The translations under genes and the position numbers were made by a program. From assembly GCF_900105185.1 (NCBI RefSeq), contig NZ_FNTJ01000001.1:3616501-3680500 (forward strand): 64,000 bases of DNA. The letters run 5' to 3'. Shown here piece after piece: positions 1 to 8,904 of this stretch (position 1 is its first letter; each line of letters starts with the position of its first letter). Under the pieces are notes generated by a model that saw only the letters and a program-made list of their open reading frames with translations, was not told the origin of the DNA and searched no databases. Source of the stretch: Pseudomonas saponiphila. Lineage in GTDB: Bacteria; Pseudomonadota; Gammaproteobacteria; Pseudomonadales; Pseudomonadaceae.

Positions 1-803
1 AGTGCGCCCAAGGCGGAGCCGGCATGGATGGTGGCAATGCCGCCGGGGTGGCCGGTGCCCCAGACCTTCACCAAGTCCAGGGCTTCGCCGCCACGCACTT
101 CGCCGACGATCACGCGGTCAGGCCGCAGGCGCATCGTGGCCCGCACCAGCTCGGTCATTGTGACGACGCCGGCGCGGGTGCGCAGCGGCACATGGTCGCG
201 GGCCGCGCATTGCAGCTCGATGGTGTCTTCGAGCACCAGCACGCGGTCGCCTGTGGCGGCGATCTCGGCCAGCAGCGCGTTCGCCAGCGTGGTCTTGCCG
301 GTGCTGGTGCCGCCGGCGATCAGGATGTTCTGCCGCTCGCGCACGGCGCGGCGCAGGAACTCGGCCTGCCCGGCGGTCAGGATGCCGTCGGCCACGTAGC
401 GATCCAGGCCGATGATGCTCACGGCCCGCTTGCGTAGCGCGAAGGCTGGCCCCGGGGCGGCCGGAGGCAGGATGCCCTCGAAACGCTCGCCGGTTTCCGG
501 CAACTCGGCGGTCAAGAGCGGCTGGCCGCGATGCACCTCCGCGCCGACATGCGCGGCGACCAGGCGGATGATGCGTTCACCATCGGCCTCGGGCATCTCC
601 ACGCCCAGCGGCGAGCGACCCGACGACAGCCGATCCACCCACAGGGTGCGATCGGGGTTGAGCATGATTTCCACAACATCCGGATCTTCGAGCGCAGCGG
701 CGATCAGCGGCCCCATCGCCGTGCGCAGCATCTGGATGCGGCGATCCTGGGACGCCGCGGCGGATGAGCGAGATTCAGGCGGAATCTGCGGAACGGCACT
801 CAT
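1..803 (-). CDS. trbB: TrbB conjugal transfer ATPase (partial, 3' end beyond the window)
   Basis: Hexameric secretion ATPase of the VirB11/TrbB family, which powers the mating-pair formation type IV secretion system from the cytoplasmic face. The minus strand reads from ATG at 803 with no stop before the window edge, giving about 267 residues. A Walker A motif GGTSTGKTT lies near residue 165, followed by VLVLEDTIELQ (Asp box) and a Walker B-like VIVGEVRGGEALDL, then a TGHPGGIATIHAG stretch typical of the family. The start overlaps the stop of the upstream CopG-like gene as ATGA (800-803), so translation is probably coupled. It is the first of the trb genes, whose remainder would lie to the left of this window. 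Confidence 0.95.
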   Translation of the reverse strand, partial: MSAVPQIPPESRSSAAASQDRRIQMLRTAMGPLIAAALEDPDVVEIMLNPDRTLWVDRLSSGRSPLGVEMPEADGERIIRLVAAHVGAEVHRGQPLLTAELPETGERFEGILPPAAPGPAFALRKRAVSIIGLDRYVADGILTAGQAEFLRRAVRERQNILIAGGTSTGKTTLANALLAEIAATGDRVLVLEDTIELQCAARDHVPLRTRAGVVTMTELVRATMRLRPDRVIVGEVRGGEALDLVKVWGTGHPGGIATIHAGSALGA

Positions 804-1276
804 GACGCACGCTCTGCAGCTCGCTCATCGGCGGACGCCATCGCTGCTGCGTCATCCATCCGCATCGGATCGGGGTGCAGTTCCTCCACCACGTCGCGCA
901 CCAGACTGCGGCCACGCAGCAGGTGGCGACCCAACTGCTCGACGAACTGCTCGAAGCGCGCTTTGCCCTGGGCGCGGGCCGCGTCCTTGTGGGCTTCTGG
1001 CACCGGCGTGCTGATGGTCAAGAAATAGCGGATGAACAGCGCCAGCGTTTCGATCTGGATGTTCTGGTCGCGCTCCATGCGTTCGGTCTGCCGCGACAGT
1101 CGATCCAGCCGCTTGGCAATGGCGGCCTCACGCTGGTCGCCCGCATCGGGTGACAGCCAGGACGCCAAGGCCGCTGCGACGATGGAGGACTTGGACACGC
1201 CTTTCTTGGCGGCAAGTTCATCCAGGCGCTTGGCGTGCTCGGGCTGGATGAAAAGATTGAGGCGGTATTGGCTCAT
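800..1276 (-). CDS. CopG-like ribbon-helix-helix protein between traG and trbB
   Basis: A 158-residue protein with an N-terminal ribbon-helix-helix-like segment (SQYRLNLFIQPEHAKRLDEL, then AAKKGVSKSSIVAAAL). A charged, probably coiled-coil segment (residues about 50-80) and a C-terminal helical tail follow. In Tn4371-like and RP4-like conjugation modules a CopG-family gene occupies this position between the coupling protein and trbB. It may autoregulate the transfer operon; this is inferred from family and position. It overlaps both neighbours by ATGA (800-803 and 1273-1276), so the three genes form one translationally coupled minus-strand unit. Confidence 0.85.
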   Translation of the reverse strand: MSQYRLNLFIQPEHAKRLDELAAKKGVSKSSIVAAALASWLSPDAGDQREAAIAKRLDRLSRQTERMERDQNIQIETLALFIRYFLTISTPVPEAHKDAARAQGKARFEQFVEQLGRHLLRGRSLVRDVVEELHPDPMRMDDAAAMASADERAAERAS

Positions 1277-3270
1277 AGGTCGATTCCGTCGTTGGGGTCG
1301 AGAGAAGCCAGCCGGGCCGTGCGCTGCATGGCCGGGTCGAGCTGGCCGGGAAGCGGGAGCGCCAGGTCGTCGTCATCGAGCAGCTCCAGGTCGTTCGCAC
1401 ACGCGTCCAACTCGGGCTCGTAGGCGACGGTTTCGGAGAGTTCGAGCTGGCGGCGCGGGCCGCCGTCATCGGTGCCGCCCGGACCATCGGCGGATACCGA
1501 GGTCGGCGCCGTAGGTACGGCCGGGATCGCCAAGCCGCTCCAGTCGTCGGGGCGGGCTGGCGGCGCGTCGGCGTACCTCCCGACTGCGAGCACGGGCGGT
1601 GGCAGGACGCGATCCTTGAAATTGGCGTCGACGTAGTAACGCAGCTTCTTCGCGCGGATCGGGGCAACGCTGGACACCATGACTACGGCGTCCTCAGGTG
1701 GAAGCTGCATCACCTCGCCGGGCGTCAGCAGCGGACGTGCAGTTTCCTGACGCGACACCATCAGGTGCCCCAGCCACGGAGCGAGGCGGTGGCCCGCGTA
1801 GTTGCGCTGCGCGCGAAGCTCGGTGGCGGTGCCGAGGGTTTCGGAAATCCTTTTCGCCGTCCTTTCGTCGTTGGTGGCGAAAGTCACCCGGACATGGCAG
1901 TTGTCGAGGATGGAATGGTTCTGCCCATACGCCTTGTCGATCTGGTTCAGGCTTTGAGCGATGAGAAAGCTGCGGATGCCGTAGCCGGCCATGAAGGCAA
2001 GCGCGGACTCGAAAAAATCGAGGCGACCCAGCGCCGGAAACTCGTCCAGCATCAGCAGCAGCTTGTGCCGGCGCGCGATGCCATCGCTGCCGTCGAGCGA
2101 TTCGGTCAGCCGCCGCCCGATCTGGTTCAAGATGAGCCGGATCAGCGGCTTGGTGCGGCTTATGTCGGAGGGCGGCACCACCAGATAGAGCGATACCGGG
2201 TGCTCGGCGGAAATCAGGTCGGCGATGCGCCAATCGCAGCGCGATGTGACTTCGGCCACGGTCGGGTCGCGGTACAGGCCGAGAAACGACATGGCGGTGG
2301 AGAGCACGCCCGATCGCTCGTTGTCCGACTTGTTGAGCACTTCGCGGGCAGCGGATGCGACAACCGGGTGAGGCGCATCGCCCAGGTGCTTCGTCGTCAT
2401 CATCCGGTGCAGCGTCAGCTCGAACGGACACGCCGGGTCGCTGAGGAAGTTGGCGACGCCGCGCAGCGTCTTGTCCTCGCCTGCGTACAGAACATGCAAG
2501 ATTGCACCGACCAGTAGCGCGTGGCTGGTCTTCTCCCAATGATTGCGCTTCTCTAACGCACCTTCAGGGTCAACCAGAATGTCGGCGATGTTCTGCACGT
2601 CGCGCACTTCATGTGCGCCGCGCCGGACTTCAAGCAGCGGGTTGTAGGCGGCCGACTGCCTATCGGTGGGGTTGAAAAGCAGGCAGTGCGAAAAGCGCGA
2701 ACGCCAGCCCGCCGTGATCTTCCAGTTCTCTCCCTTAATGTCGTGAATGACGGCGGACGCCGGCCACGAAAGCAACGTAGGCACCACCAAGCCCACGCCC
2801 TTGCCCGAGCGCGTGGGTGCGAAGCTCAGGACATGTTCCGGCCCCTCATGTCGGAGGTATTGGTCGTCGTGTTGGCCGAGGAAGACGCCCGCCGGGAGGG
2901 TCAGTCCAGCTTTGCGGATGTCGACGGCATCGGCCCAGCGTGCCGAACCATAAGTCGTAACCAGCCGCGACTGCCGAGAACGCCATACCGACATGGCGAT
3001 GGCGACGAGTAAAGCGAACAAACCGCTACCACCCGCAATCGCACCGCCTGTGTCGAAGACGTGCGGCGCGTAGGCATCAAAGAAGAACCACCATTCGAAC
3101 AAGCGCCACGGGTGATAAACCGGTACACCTAGAAGATCGAACCAGGGCGATCCGAGGCGTACTTGATAGCCAAGGGTCGCTGCTGTCCATTGTGTGGCGC
3201 CCCAGACGCCGGCGATCACGATGCCGATTACCACAGCGATCTGGCCGAACAGAACGTTCGTCCCTTGCAT
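1273..3270 (-). CDS. traG: TraG type IV coupling protein
   Basis: Coupling protein (VirD4/TraG family, 665 residues) that docks the relaxosome to the mating channel at the inner membrane and hydrolyses ATP. Hydrophobic segments near residues 10-30 and 78-95 are transmembrane helices. The Walker A motif APTRSGKG is at about residues 151-158 and a Walker B-like LLLMLDEFPALGRL is near residue 410. The C-terminus is acidic, as in many T4CPs. The start at 3270 is supported by GGAGGACAGGTC immediately upstream on the minus strand. It is the first gene of the traG-copG-trbB unit. The length is normal and no damage is visible. Confidence 0.95.
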   Translation of the reverse strand: MQGTNVLFGQIAVVIGIVIAGVWGATQWTAATLGYQVRLGSPWFDLLGVPVYHPWRLFEWWFFFDAYAPHVFDTGGAIAGGSGLFALLVAIAMSVWRSRQSRLVTTYGSARWADAVDIRKAGLTLPAGVFLGQHDDQYLRHEGPEHVLSFAPTRSGKGVGLVVPTLLSWPASAVIHDIKGENWKITAGWRSRFSHCLLFNPTDRQSAAYNPLLEVRRGAHEVRDVQNIADILVDPEGALEKRNHWEKTSHALLVGAILHVLYAGEDKTLRGVANFLSDPACPFELTLHRMMTTKHLGDAPHPVVASAAREVLNKSDNERSGVLSTAMSFLGLYRDPTVAEVTSRCDWRIADLISAEHPVSLYLVVPPSDISRTKPLIRLILNQIGRRLTESLDGSDGIARRHKLLLMLDEFPALGRLDFFESALAFMAGYGIRSFLIAQSLNQIDKAYGQNHSILDNCHVRVTFATNDERTAKRISETLGTATELRAQRNYAGHRLAPWLGHLMVSRQETARPLLTPGEVMQLPPEDAVVMVSSVAPIRAKKLRYYVDANFKDRVLPPPVLAVGRYADAPPARPDDWSGLAIPAVPTAPTSVSADGPGGTDDGGPRRQLELSETVAYEPELDACANDLELLDDDDLALPLPGQLDPAMQRTARLASLDPNDGIDL

Positions 3271-3535
3271 GACCTGTCCTCCGATTTCTCCTGCGCTGGT
3301 GTCTCATTGAAAGCGTTGCACAGGGGGTGTCGCAGGCGTCAGGATCGGTTCTGGGCTAGTGCCGGTCAAAGACCGTTCGCAGCACAATGGTCGAGGGAAA
3401 AGAAAGAATGAGCGCGGTGGCGAGTCAAAGAAAAGCGCCGCAAGCGAAAGCGCACTGCGGCGCATACAGAGTTCCAAGCAAGTTACCCAAAAAAAGCCGT
3501 CAATGGGCCTTGCTTCCACTCATAGGCAATATTTA

Positions 3536-3559
3536 GATATCATGAAAAACGATGATATT
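3536..3559. promoter_or_regulatory. Inverted repeat in front of the LysR-type gene (candidate autoregulatory operator)
   Basis: GATATCAT (3536-3543) and ATGATATT (3552-3559) form an inverted repeat with an 8-bp spacer just before the LysR-type gene at 3576. The same half-site recurs as a longer palindrome at 4621-4645 before the neighbouring SRPBCC gene. The shared motif suggests one regulator binds both. The ATG at 3552 is part of this arm, which argues against it being the start codon. Confidence 0.5.
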
Positions 3560-3575
3560 TAAGATTGGAATAAAA

Positions 3576-4481
3576 ATGAAAAATATCAAGAGTATGGATC
3601 TCAACTTGCTCAAGGCGCTGGACGCATTGTTAGACGAACGCAATGTGACACGGGCGGCGGCCCGTCTGGGACTAACCCAGCCGGCCTTGAGTGGCATGCT
3701 GACGCGGTTGCGCGAGAGCTTCGGTGGCCCGCTTTTCGCGCGCTCGCAGCGGGGTATCGTTCCAACGCAGCGGGCGCTGGATCTAGGGATGCCTGTCAAG
3801 CAGGTGCTCGCCGAAATCGACGCGCTGCTCCAGCCACCTTCCTTCAATCCGGCCACCGCACAACTGACCTTCTCCATCGCCGCGACGGACTATGCGCTGC
3901 GTGCCGTTGCTGTCCCATTTCTATCGGCACTTAAACGGCACGCACCGCGTGTACGAGTCTCATTAGTGCCAGTCGAGAGCGGGCAGCTACAGAACCAGCT
4001 TGAGCGCGGTCAGATCGATTTAGCCCTCCTGACGCCAGAGATCACTCCGCCAAATCTGCATGCCCGAGAGCTGTTCAAGGAACACTATGTGTGTGTCCTG
4101 CGGGAAGACCATCCTGCGGCTATGGGGCGCAAGCTGACCGTTAAACAGTTCTGTGCTCTCGACCATGCGCTTGTTTCCTACGATGGTGGAGGTTTCCGCG
4201 GCGTCACCGACGATGCGCTAGAACAGTTGGGCAAACGACGCAGCGTCACACTGTCGGTCAAGAGCTTTCTGATCTTGCCAGACATCCTGCGTGCCAGTGA
4301 CATGGTTGCGATCTTGCCGAGCCGCTTGGTCGCCGGTATGGACAAGCTGGCTATCTCCCTGCCGCCGGTGAAGATACCGGGGTTCACCAAGACGGCTGCT
4401 TGGCACGAACGCACCCATCACGATCCAGCACATCGCTGGATACGAGCACTGCTGTTCACTTCCTGTGCTAACAACAAGTAG
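3576..4481 (+). CDS. LysR-type transcriptional regulator
   Basis: LysR-family regulator of about 301 residues. It has the N-terminal winged helix (MDLNLLKALDALLDERNVTR, then AAARLGLTQPALSGMLTRLR) and a type 2 periplasmic-binding-like effector domain. The NodD/SyrM-like opening 'DLNLL...LLDERNVTRAA' is typical of regulators controlling a linked gene. The start at 3576 is preferred over 3552 because it has GGAA a few bases upstream and because 3552 lies inside the palindrome. Its likely target is the SRPBCC gene 280 bp downstream, which carries the same palindromic site. The surrounding DNA is AT-richer than the ICE backbone, consistent with separately acquired cargo. The effector is unknown. 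Confidence 0.88.
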   Translation: MKNIKSMDLNLLKALDALLDERNVTRAAARLGLTQPALSGMLTRLRESFGGPLFARSQRGIVPTQRALDLGMPVKQVLAEIDALLQPPSFNPATAQLTFSIAATDYALRAVAVPFLSALKRHAPRVRVSLVPVESGQLQNQLERGQIDLALLTPEITPPNLHARELFKEHYVCVLREDHPAAMGRKLTVKQFCALDHALVSYDGGGFRGVTDDALEQLGKRRSVTLSVKSFLILPDILRASDMVAILPSRLVAGMDKLAISLPPVKIPGFTKTAAWHERTHHDPAHRWIRALLFTSCANNK

Positions 4482-4620
4482 GCAAGATCGCTCCTATCGT
4501 CATGCTCAGCACAACTCTACCTCGCACTACAAATAAGCAATCAGTCGGCTCAATTGGAGACGCGCCCTTTCGTAGCGCCGCTGCGAGATAGCCTAGTCGG
4601 TGGATGGCAGAACCTAGGCC

Positions 4621-4645
4621 TTGATATCATATTTTATGATATCAA
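4621..4645. promoter_or_regulatory. Perfect palindrome upstream of the SRPBCC gene (candidate LysR operator)
   Basis: TTGATATCAT (4621-4630) and its exact reverse complement ATGATATCAA (4636-4645) flank a 5-bp AT spacer, about 118 bp before the start at 4763. The core ATATCAT/ATGATAT arms match those at 3536-3559 in front of the LysR-type gene. No other gene lies between 4482 and 4762. Confidence 0.55.
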
Positions 4646-4762
4646 AAATAGAAACTTAGGATTTCACTTATTGCAGATGGAGGCTCATGATTTGCTCCAT
4701 GACCACTTGAATGACGCAGCCACCCCTGTTGCGTCATCGACATTTTGTGAAGGAGCTTCGAT

Positions 4763-5293
4763 ATGAGCAAGCAACAGAACGCCATCCTCTGGCCCGAAGG
4801 CTACACGCCGGGCTTTACTGAGAATTTCGCCTCCAATGAGATCATCGCCGCCGGCTTGAGCGCGGCCGACGTATGGCCTCTACTCGTCACACCATCGCTG
4901 TGGCCAAGCTACTACGCCAACTCGGCTAACGTGTGCTTTCATGACGGCAAAGGCCCGGTACTGGCCGACGGCGATCGGTTTTACTTCGAGACCTTCGGCT
5001 TCCCGGTAGAGGGGCAGTGCAACGAATACGTGCCACCTGCGGATGGGCAACCCGGCCGCGTGGCCTGGCACGGCTGGTCCGGCGAGGAAGGCACAGATAC
5101 GCGCCTGGATGTGCATCACGCCTGGCTGGTTGAGAACCTGGACGGCAGGCGCGTGCGCATCCTCACGCAGGAAACTCAGAAGGGCAAACCGGCCGAGGAG
5201 CTGCACAACGCCAAACCCAACCCGATGATCAACGGCCATCAGGACTGGCTCGACAGCTTGGTCGAGGCAGCGCGCAAAGCCAAGCAGGCGTAG
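4763..5293 (+). CDS. SRPBCC (START-like) domain protein
   Basis: A 176-residue soluble protein with no signal peptide. The pattern 'ASNEIIAAGLSAADVWPLLVTPSLWPSYY' followed by alternating strands and a C-terminal helix 'HQDWLDSLVEAARKAKQ' is that of the SRPBCC/polyketide-cyclase fold, a small helix-grip domain that binds hydrophobic ligands. GAAGGAG lies just before the ATG. The palindrome at 4621-4645 and the adjacent LysR-type gene suggest ligand-responsive control. The substrate or partner cannot be read from the sequence, and the family assignment is by fold pattern only. Confidence 0.7.
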   Translation: MSKQQNAILWPEGYTPGFTENFASNEIIAAGLSAADVWPLLVTPSLWPSYYANSANVCFHDGKGPVLADGDRFYFETFGFPVEGQCNEYVPPADGQPGRVAWHGWSGEEGTDTRLDVHHAWLVENLDGRRVRILTQETQKGKPAEELHNAKPNPMINGHQDWLDSLVEAARKAKQA

Positions 5294-5388
5294 TGGTCTC
5301 CGGCCGCTTGATCCCAAGCGTCTGAACGGAGAAAACCATGATGAGAACTCCCCTCAGGATTCTGCTGGTCCTGACTTCGCAGGCAACG

Positions 5389-5574
5389 ATGGGCGACGAA
5401 CTGCTCAACCGCGAATGGTTCCGCAGTCGGACCGAAGCGAAGGTGCTGATCGAACGTTGGCGACAGTTCTACAACGAGCAGCGGCCGCATAGCGCGCATG
5501 CTTACAAACCGCCGGCGACGATCCGGCGCAACTGGATCCAATCCGATAGCATCCCCTCCGAACTCACTGCCTGA
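5389..5574 (+). pseudogene. C-terminal remnant of an IS3-family transposase (OrfB)
   Basis: Translation gives 'GDELLNREWFRSRTEAKVLI' followed by 'ERWRQFYNEQRPHSAHAYKPPA'. This is the last portion of the DDE integrase domain of IS3-family OrfB, including the terminal 'YNxxRPH' motif. The catalytic D, D and E positions upstream and the partner OrfA are absent, so it is a dead scrap. An in-frame ATG upstream is fortuitous. It sits between the SRPBCC gene and the SMR gene and marks a recombination scar inside the cargo. From 5575 to 5802 I see no gene. Confidence 0.8.
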
Positions 5575-5802
5575 CTGGCTACAAAGTTCGTACTCAGGTC
5601 ACCTTGGCGCAGGCACTGAAGGTGGAGCCACCCGGAATGGGTGCTCCCACCGCCTTACGCGCACTGGCTCGAACTCTCCCGAGGCGCCGGCAAGCTCGTC
5701 ACATAGCGACTAGAGAGAGGAGGTGACCGTACGAGTTCCCAGCGCCCGATCCACTCTGGGAGCTGGGTCGCCTAGCGACTACGCTACCAATGGAGCTAGC
5801 GA

Positions 5803-6120
5803 TCAACTCGATAACTTGAGCGTGATAACGCCCAGGATGATCAACGCCACGCCAAGGTATCGCATCAGGGAGGTTGGGTCGCCATAGAAATGAATTCCGA
5901 CTAAGAAAGTTCCCGCCGCTCCGATACCCGTCCACACCGCATAAGCAGTCCCAATCGGTATCTGACGCTGAGCAAGCCATAGGAAGGCGCCGCTAATTGT
6001 CATGAAAGAGACGGCTACTGCGACCCCACTCCAACGCGATGTTGGCTCTTGCGCCATTTTCAGCCCGACCGGCCATCCGATTTCAAACAATCCAGCCAAA
6101 ACAAGATAGATCCAACCCAT
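5803..6120 (-). CDS. SMR-family exporter, SugE/Gdx-like
   Basis: A 105-residue, four-helix small multidrug resistance protein of the inner membrane. The proton- and substrate-binding glutamate of helix 1 is present (E13 in 'AGLFEIGWPVGLK'). The helix-3 signature 'IPIGTAYAVWTGIGAAGTFLVG' is closer to the SugE/Gdx branch than to EmrE. Gdx members export guanidinium and SugE-type members export some quaternary ammonium compounds; which applies here is not evident. GGAG precedes the ATG. No guanidine riboswitch is recognisable in the short leader. It lies between the IS3 scrap and eexN and is probably cargo. Confidence 0.88.
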   Translation of the reverse strand: MGWIYLVLAGLFEIGWPVGLKMAQEPTSRWSGVAVAVSFMTISGAFLWLAQRQIPIGTAYAVWTGIGAAGTFLVGIHFYGDPTSLMRYLGVALIILGVITLKLSS

Positions 6121-6178
6121 TGCGATTCTCCTTCAAATTTTTCATATCCGGCATACATACTCCGGCATGACCACCAGC

Positions 6179-6442
6179 TTAGAACTTCGGCGGCTCTTTA
6201 GGCGTGGTGTGGGGCACATCGCCATCTTCGTAAAAGCGCTTTCGCGTAGCCTCGGCAACCCGGTTACATAGTTGGTCGCCCAGCATTGGTCGATCCAACT
6301 TGCATTGCTTGCGCAACTCTTTCAGACGCTCAGGATTGAGCGCTAATTCATCGACTGTCGGAAGGTTGGCTTTATCTGGTTTCCCAGATGGGCTGCAGGC
6401 TGCCAATGTCGAGGAAAGCAATATGAGAGCAATCTTCTTCAT
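6179..6442 (-). CDS. eexN: EexN-like entry-exclusion lipoprotein
   Basis: An 87-residue secreted lipoprotein. It has a signal sequence 'MKKIALILLSSTLAACSP' with lipobox LAAC, then the conserved 'TVDELALNPERLKELRKQC' block, a second conserved cysteine ('DQLCNRVAEATRKRF') and a short C-terminal tail. EexN-family proteins reduce redundant mating into cells that already hold the element. In related elements eexN sits near traG with a LysR-type gene beside it, as here. The gap to traG has been widened to about 2.9 kb by the LysR/SRPBCC/SMR cargo. Confidence 0.85.
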   Translation of the reverse strand: MKKIALILLSSTLAACSPSGKPDKANLPTVDELALNPERLKELRKQCKLDRPMLGDQLCNRVAEATRKRFYEDGDVPHTTPKEPPKF

Positions 6443-6474
6443 GGTTAATTTTCTTTGGGAGATTGTGTGATGGT

Positions 6475-7380
6475 TTACCGCCGACCTTTGGCATCTGGAG
6501 ATTTGATCGAATGAACGCGTTCCATGAAGCGAGTCAGCATTTCTGACGGCTCGCTGGCCGGCCGTAGTAGATAGGTCGTGAGCATTGGCGAACGTCCAGT
6601 CAGCGGCCGTGCGACCACCCCCTGTTCCCTGCTGGCTGTGATATGCGCGCCTCCTGTGAGGCCTAGTGCAAGTCCCGCCGAAACCAGGACCATCATTAGA
6701 TCGCTGGAAGTCACGCGTTCGGCAATCAGTGGCTCTATGTCCACGCGACGTAGCACCCGTTCAACTTGCCGAGCATGGCCCTCACACGCCACCGCGTCGC
6801 AGAGCACCAGCGGATACCGCAACAGCTCTTCTAGGGGAATCTGTTTGTGGGATAGCAAGGGGTGCCGTGCGGGCACAGCTACCATCAGAGGGTCACTCCA
6901 CACCGGCACGGCGATGATGCCTTCGCCGACTTCATCCGATTGAGCGAAGCCGAGATCGTACAGTTCGCCACACAATCCCTTGATTTGCTGTGCCAAAGGC
7001 ACCTCGAAGAAGCGAACTTCCACTTCCGGCTCTTCCTGCCGGCAGAGCGCCAACAACGCAGGCAGGCGCGATGGCGTGATTCCATCAGACAATGCAATAC
7101 GGAGCTGGCAATGAAAGCCATTGGCTGCGGCGTTCACACTGTCGCGCGCCTGCTGCAAAGCTGCGAAGACACGCGGCACGCTCTCAAAGAAGAGCCTGCC
7201 CGCACGAGTCAAGCGGGTGCTCCGAGTGGTTCTCGCAAATAGCGCTACGCCCAACTCTTCCTCAAGTTCCTTGATGGCGCGCGACAGCGGCGATGTCTCT
7301 ATGTGGAGGCGCTCTGCGGCTCGGGCAAAGTGCAGCTCCTCTGCCACCGCCAGAAAGTAGCGCAGGTGTCGAATTTCCAT
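6475..7380 (-). CDS. LysR-type regulator adjacent to eexN
   Basis: A 301-residue LysR-family protein with the HTH 'MEIRHLRYFLAVAEELHFAR' and 'AAERLHIETSPLSRAIKELE' and an effector-binding domain. The start at 7380 is chosen because GAGGAA lies a few bases upstream and the family begins 'MEIRHLRYF'. A GTG/ATG slightly upstream would add six residues. It is read in the same direction as eexN and is found next to eexN or traG in similar elements, so it may act on transfer or exclusion genes. It could instead regulate the efflux genes to its right; the sequence does not decide. Confidence 0.88.
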   Translation of the reverse strand: MEIRHLRYFLAVAEELHFARAAERLHIETSPLSRAIKELEEELGVALFARTTRSTRLTRAGRLFFESVPRVFAALQQARDSVNAAANGFHCQLRIALSDGITPSRLPALLALCRQEEPEVEVRFFEVPLAQQIKGLCGELYDLGFAQSDEVGEGIIAVPVWSDPLMVAVPARHPLLSHKQIPLEELLRYPLVLCDAVACEGHARQVERVLRRVDIEPLIAERVTSSDLMMVLVSAGLALGLTGGAHITASREQGVVARPLTGRSPMLTTYLLRPASEPSEMLTRFMERVHSIKSPDAKGRR

Positions 7381-7473
7381 GTTCGCATTCCTCATCACTC
7401 AGGCCTCACCACCTTCGCCTTGCGTCACGCTATTTAGCTAGCCTTCGCAAGCTGCTCCAGCATGTTTCTGCGA

Positions 7474-8877
7474 TCAAACAGGAGAGCCGGATAATGCTTT
7501 TGCCAGGACGCCCCATTGCATGGCTGTCTCGGCCCGCGTGCGGATCAGCGAAGCCTGCGCTGACAGCACCCCGGCCTCAGCCTCGGCCACCACCGTGGCG
7601 TCCACTTGTCCCGCCTCGAACAGACGTCGGCTGCGATCGAGCTGACGCTCCGCGACTGCGACACCCTCGGCCTGATGCTCCAGTGCTGCGTGCTGCGTAT
7701 GCCAACCGAGATATGCGTTCTCTACGTCCTGCAAAGCACTCAACAAAGTGCGCTCGAACTCCGCACGGGCAGCTCGGCTGCGCGCCTCTCCGGTCTCGAT
7801 GCCGGCACGGATCGCGCCACCATCGAAGATCGGCAACGACACCCCGGCCCCAAGTGAAAAAATGTTTCCAGTGATGCGGGTTCCCACACTCTCTACGCGC
7901 TGCCGTCCGCCGCTCAGGTCCAACACCAGCCTGGGGAAGCGTTCGCCTTCGGCTGCGTTCCAGCGCGCGGTTTCGGCGGCGAACTTCGCTTCGGCGGCGC
8001 GCACGTCGGGCCGCTCACTCAGCAGGTCCGCAGGTATGCGTGTCGGTGTCCAGTCCGGGACGGCGAGCGACGCAAGAGTTGGGGAAGCTGCAGGCGCTCC
8101 GGGCGTTTGTCCCACTAGTACATCGAGTGCATGCGTCGCCTCGCCGCGCGCACGCCGCAGTTGCTCTTGCTCCACGCGCAGTGCGACGACGCCGGCGCGG
8201 GTACGCTCGATGTCGAAGCCGGTAGCTTGTCCGGCCTCGAACTTCCGTTGCATCAGCAAGACGAGTCGTTCTGCGGATGCCAGCCGCGCCGCGGCTAGCG
8301 CTTCGAGCTCACTGGCTTGGCGCTGCTGCACAGCCGCCGACACTGTTTCAAACGCGACCTGCCACCGCGTGGCAACCCACGCTTGTTCGGCTGCCACCGC
8401 ATCCAGGCGCGCACCTTCTGCTGCCTGCGAAAGCCGTCCCGACAGGTCTGCCTCCCACGATGCGGACAACGTGGCGCGGCCATCATTGCCGATTGCAACG
8501 TTCTCTGAATAGTCGCGTCCTCGAGTTGCCTGCGTGCCCGCGGACAACGAGGGGAGCAGGGAGGCCCGTGCTCGCCGCGTGGCGGCCGATGCCTCGTCCA
8601 CGCGCGCTCGCGCAATCGTCAGTTCGGTATTGCGCTCCAGCGCCGCCCGGACCAAGGCATTGAGGTGCGGATCGCCGTAGGCCGTCCACCAATCGACGGG
8701 AAGAGTACGGCGGGACGATTTGTCCAAGATGCCTTCACCTCCCTCTTCATTTGAGAAATGGGCCGGTACATCCAGGCGAGGTGGATCGGCAGAGTGCGGG
8801 GCATGGCTGCAGGCCGCAAGAAGCAGTAGCGGAGAAATCATGGCAATGAGGCGATAGCGTTCAAGAATTTGAGACAT
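7474..8877 (-). CDS. Outer-membrane efflux lipoprotein (TolC/OprM-like) of the ICE RND system
   Basis: A 467-residue outer-membrane factor that forms the exit duct for an RND pump. The signal peptide ends in the lipobox 'LLLLAACSHA', indicating a lipidated N-terminus. 'LPVDWWTAYGDPHLNALV' and the paired coiled-coil helices follow the NodT/OprM pattern. The start at 8877 has AGGAG six bases upstream, and longer upstream readings run through the tetR gene and are not credible. It is divergent from the tetR-led adaptor/pump genes and shares their 100-bp control region, so all parts of a tripartite pump are present. Confidence 0.92.
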   Translation of the reverse strand: MSQILERYRLIAMISPLLLLAACSHAPHSADPPRLDVPAHFSNEEGGEGILDKSSRRTLPVDWWTAYGDPHLNALVRAALERNTELTIARARVDEASAATRRARASLLPSLSAGTQATRGRDYSENVAIGNDGRATLSASWEADLSGRLSQAAEGARLDAVAAEQAWVATRWQVAFETVSAAVQQRQASELEALAAARLASAERLVLLMQRKFEAGQATGFDIERTRAGVVALRVEQEQLRRARGEATHALDVLVGQTPGAPAASPTLASLAVPDWTPTRIPADLLSERPDVRAAEAKFAAETARWNAAEGERFPRLVLDLSGGRQRVESVGTRITGNIFSLGAGVSLPIFDGGAIRAGIETGEARSRAARAEFERTLLSALQDVENAYLGWHTQHAALEHQAEGVAVAERQLDRSRRLFEAGQVDATVVAEAEAGVLSAQASLIRTRAETAMQWGVLAKALSGSPV

Positions 8878-8904
8878 GGCAGCTCCTTGCGTTCCGAAAA
8901 AGTC

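Noticed and set aside
5338..5388. Start of a functional gene at the ATG-ATG before the IS3 scrap
   Set aside because: The first 17 codons have no similarity to transposase and the remainder is a truncated OrfB end without catalytic residues.
6121..6178. Guanidine riboswitch before the SMR gene
   Set aside because: The leader is under 60 bp and shows no ykkC-type conserved elements.
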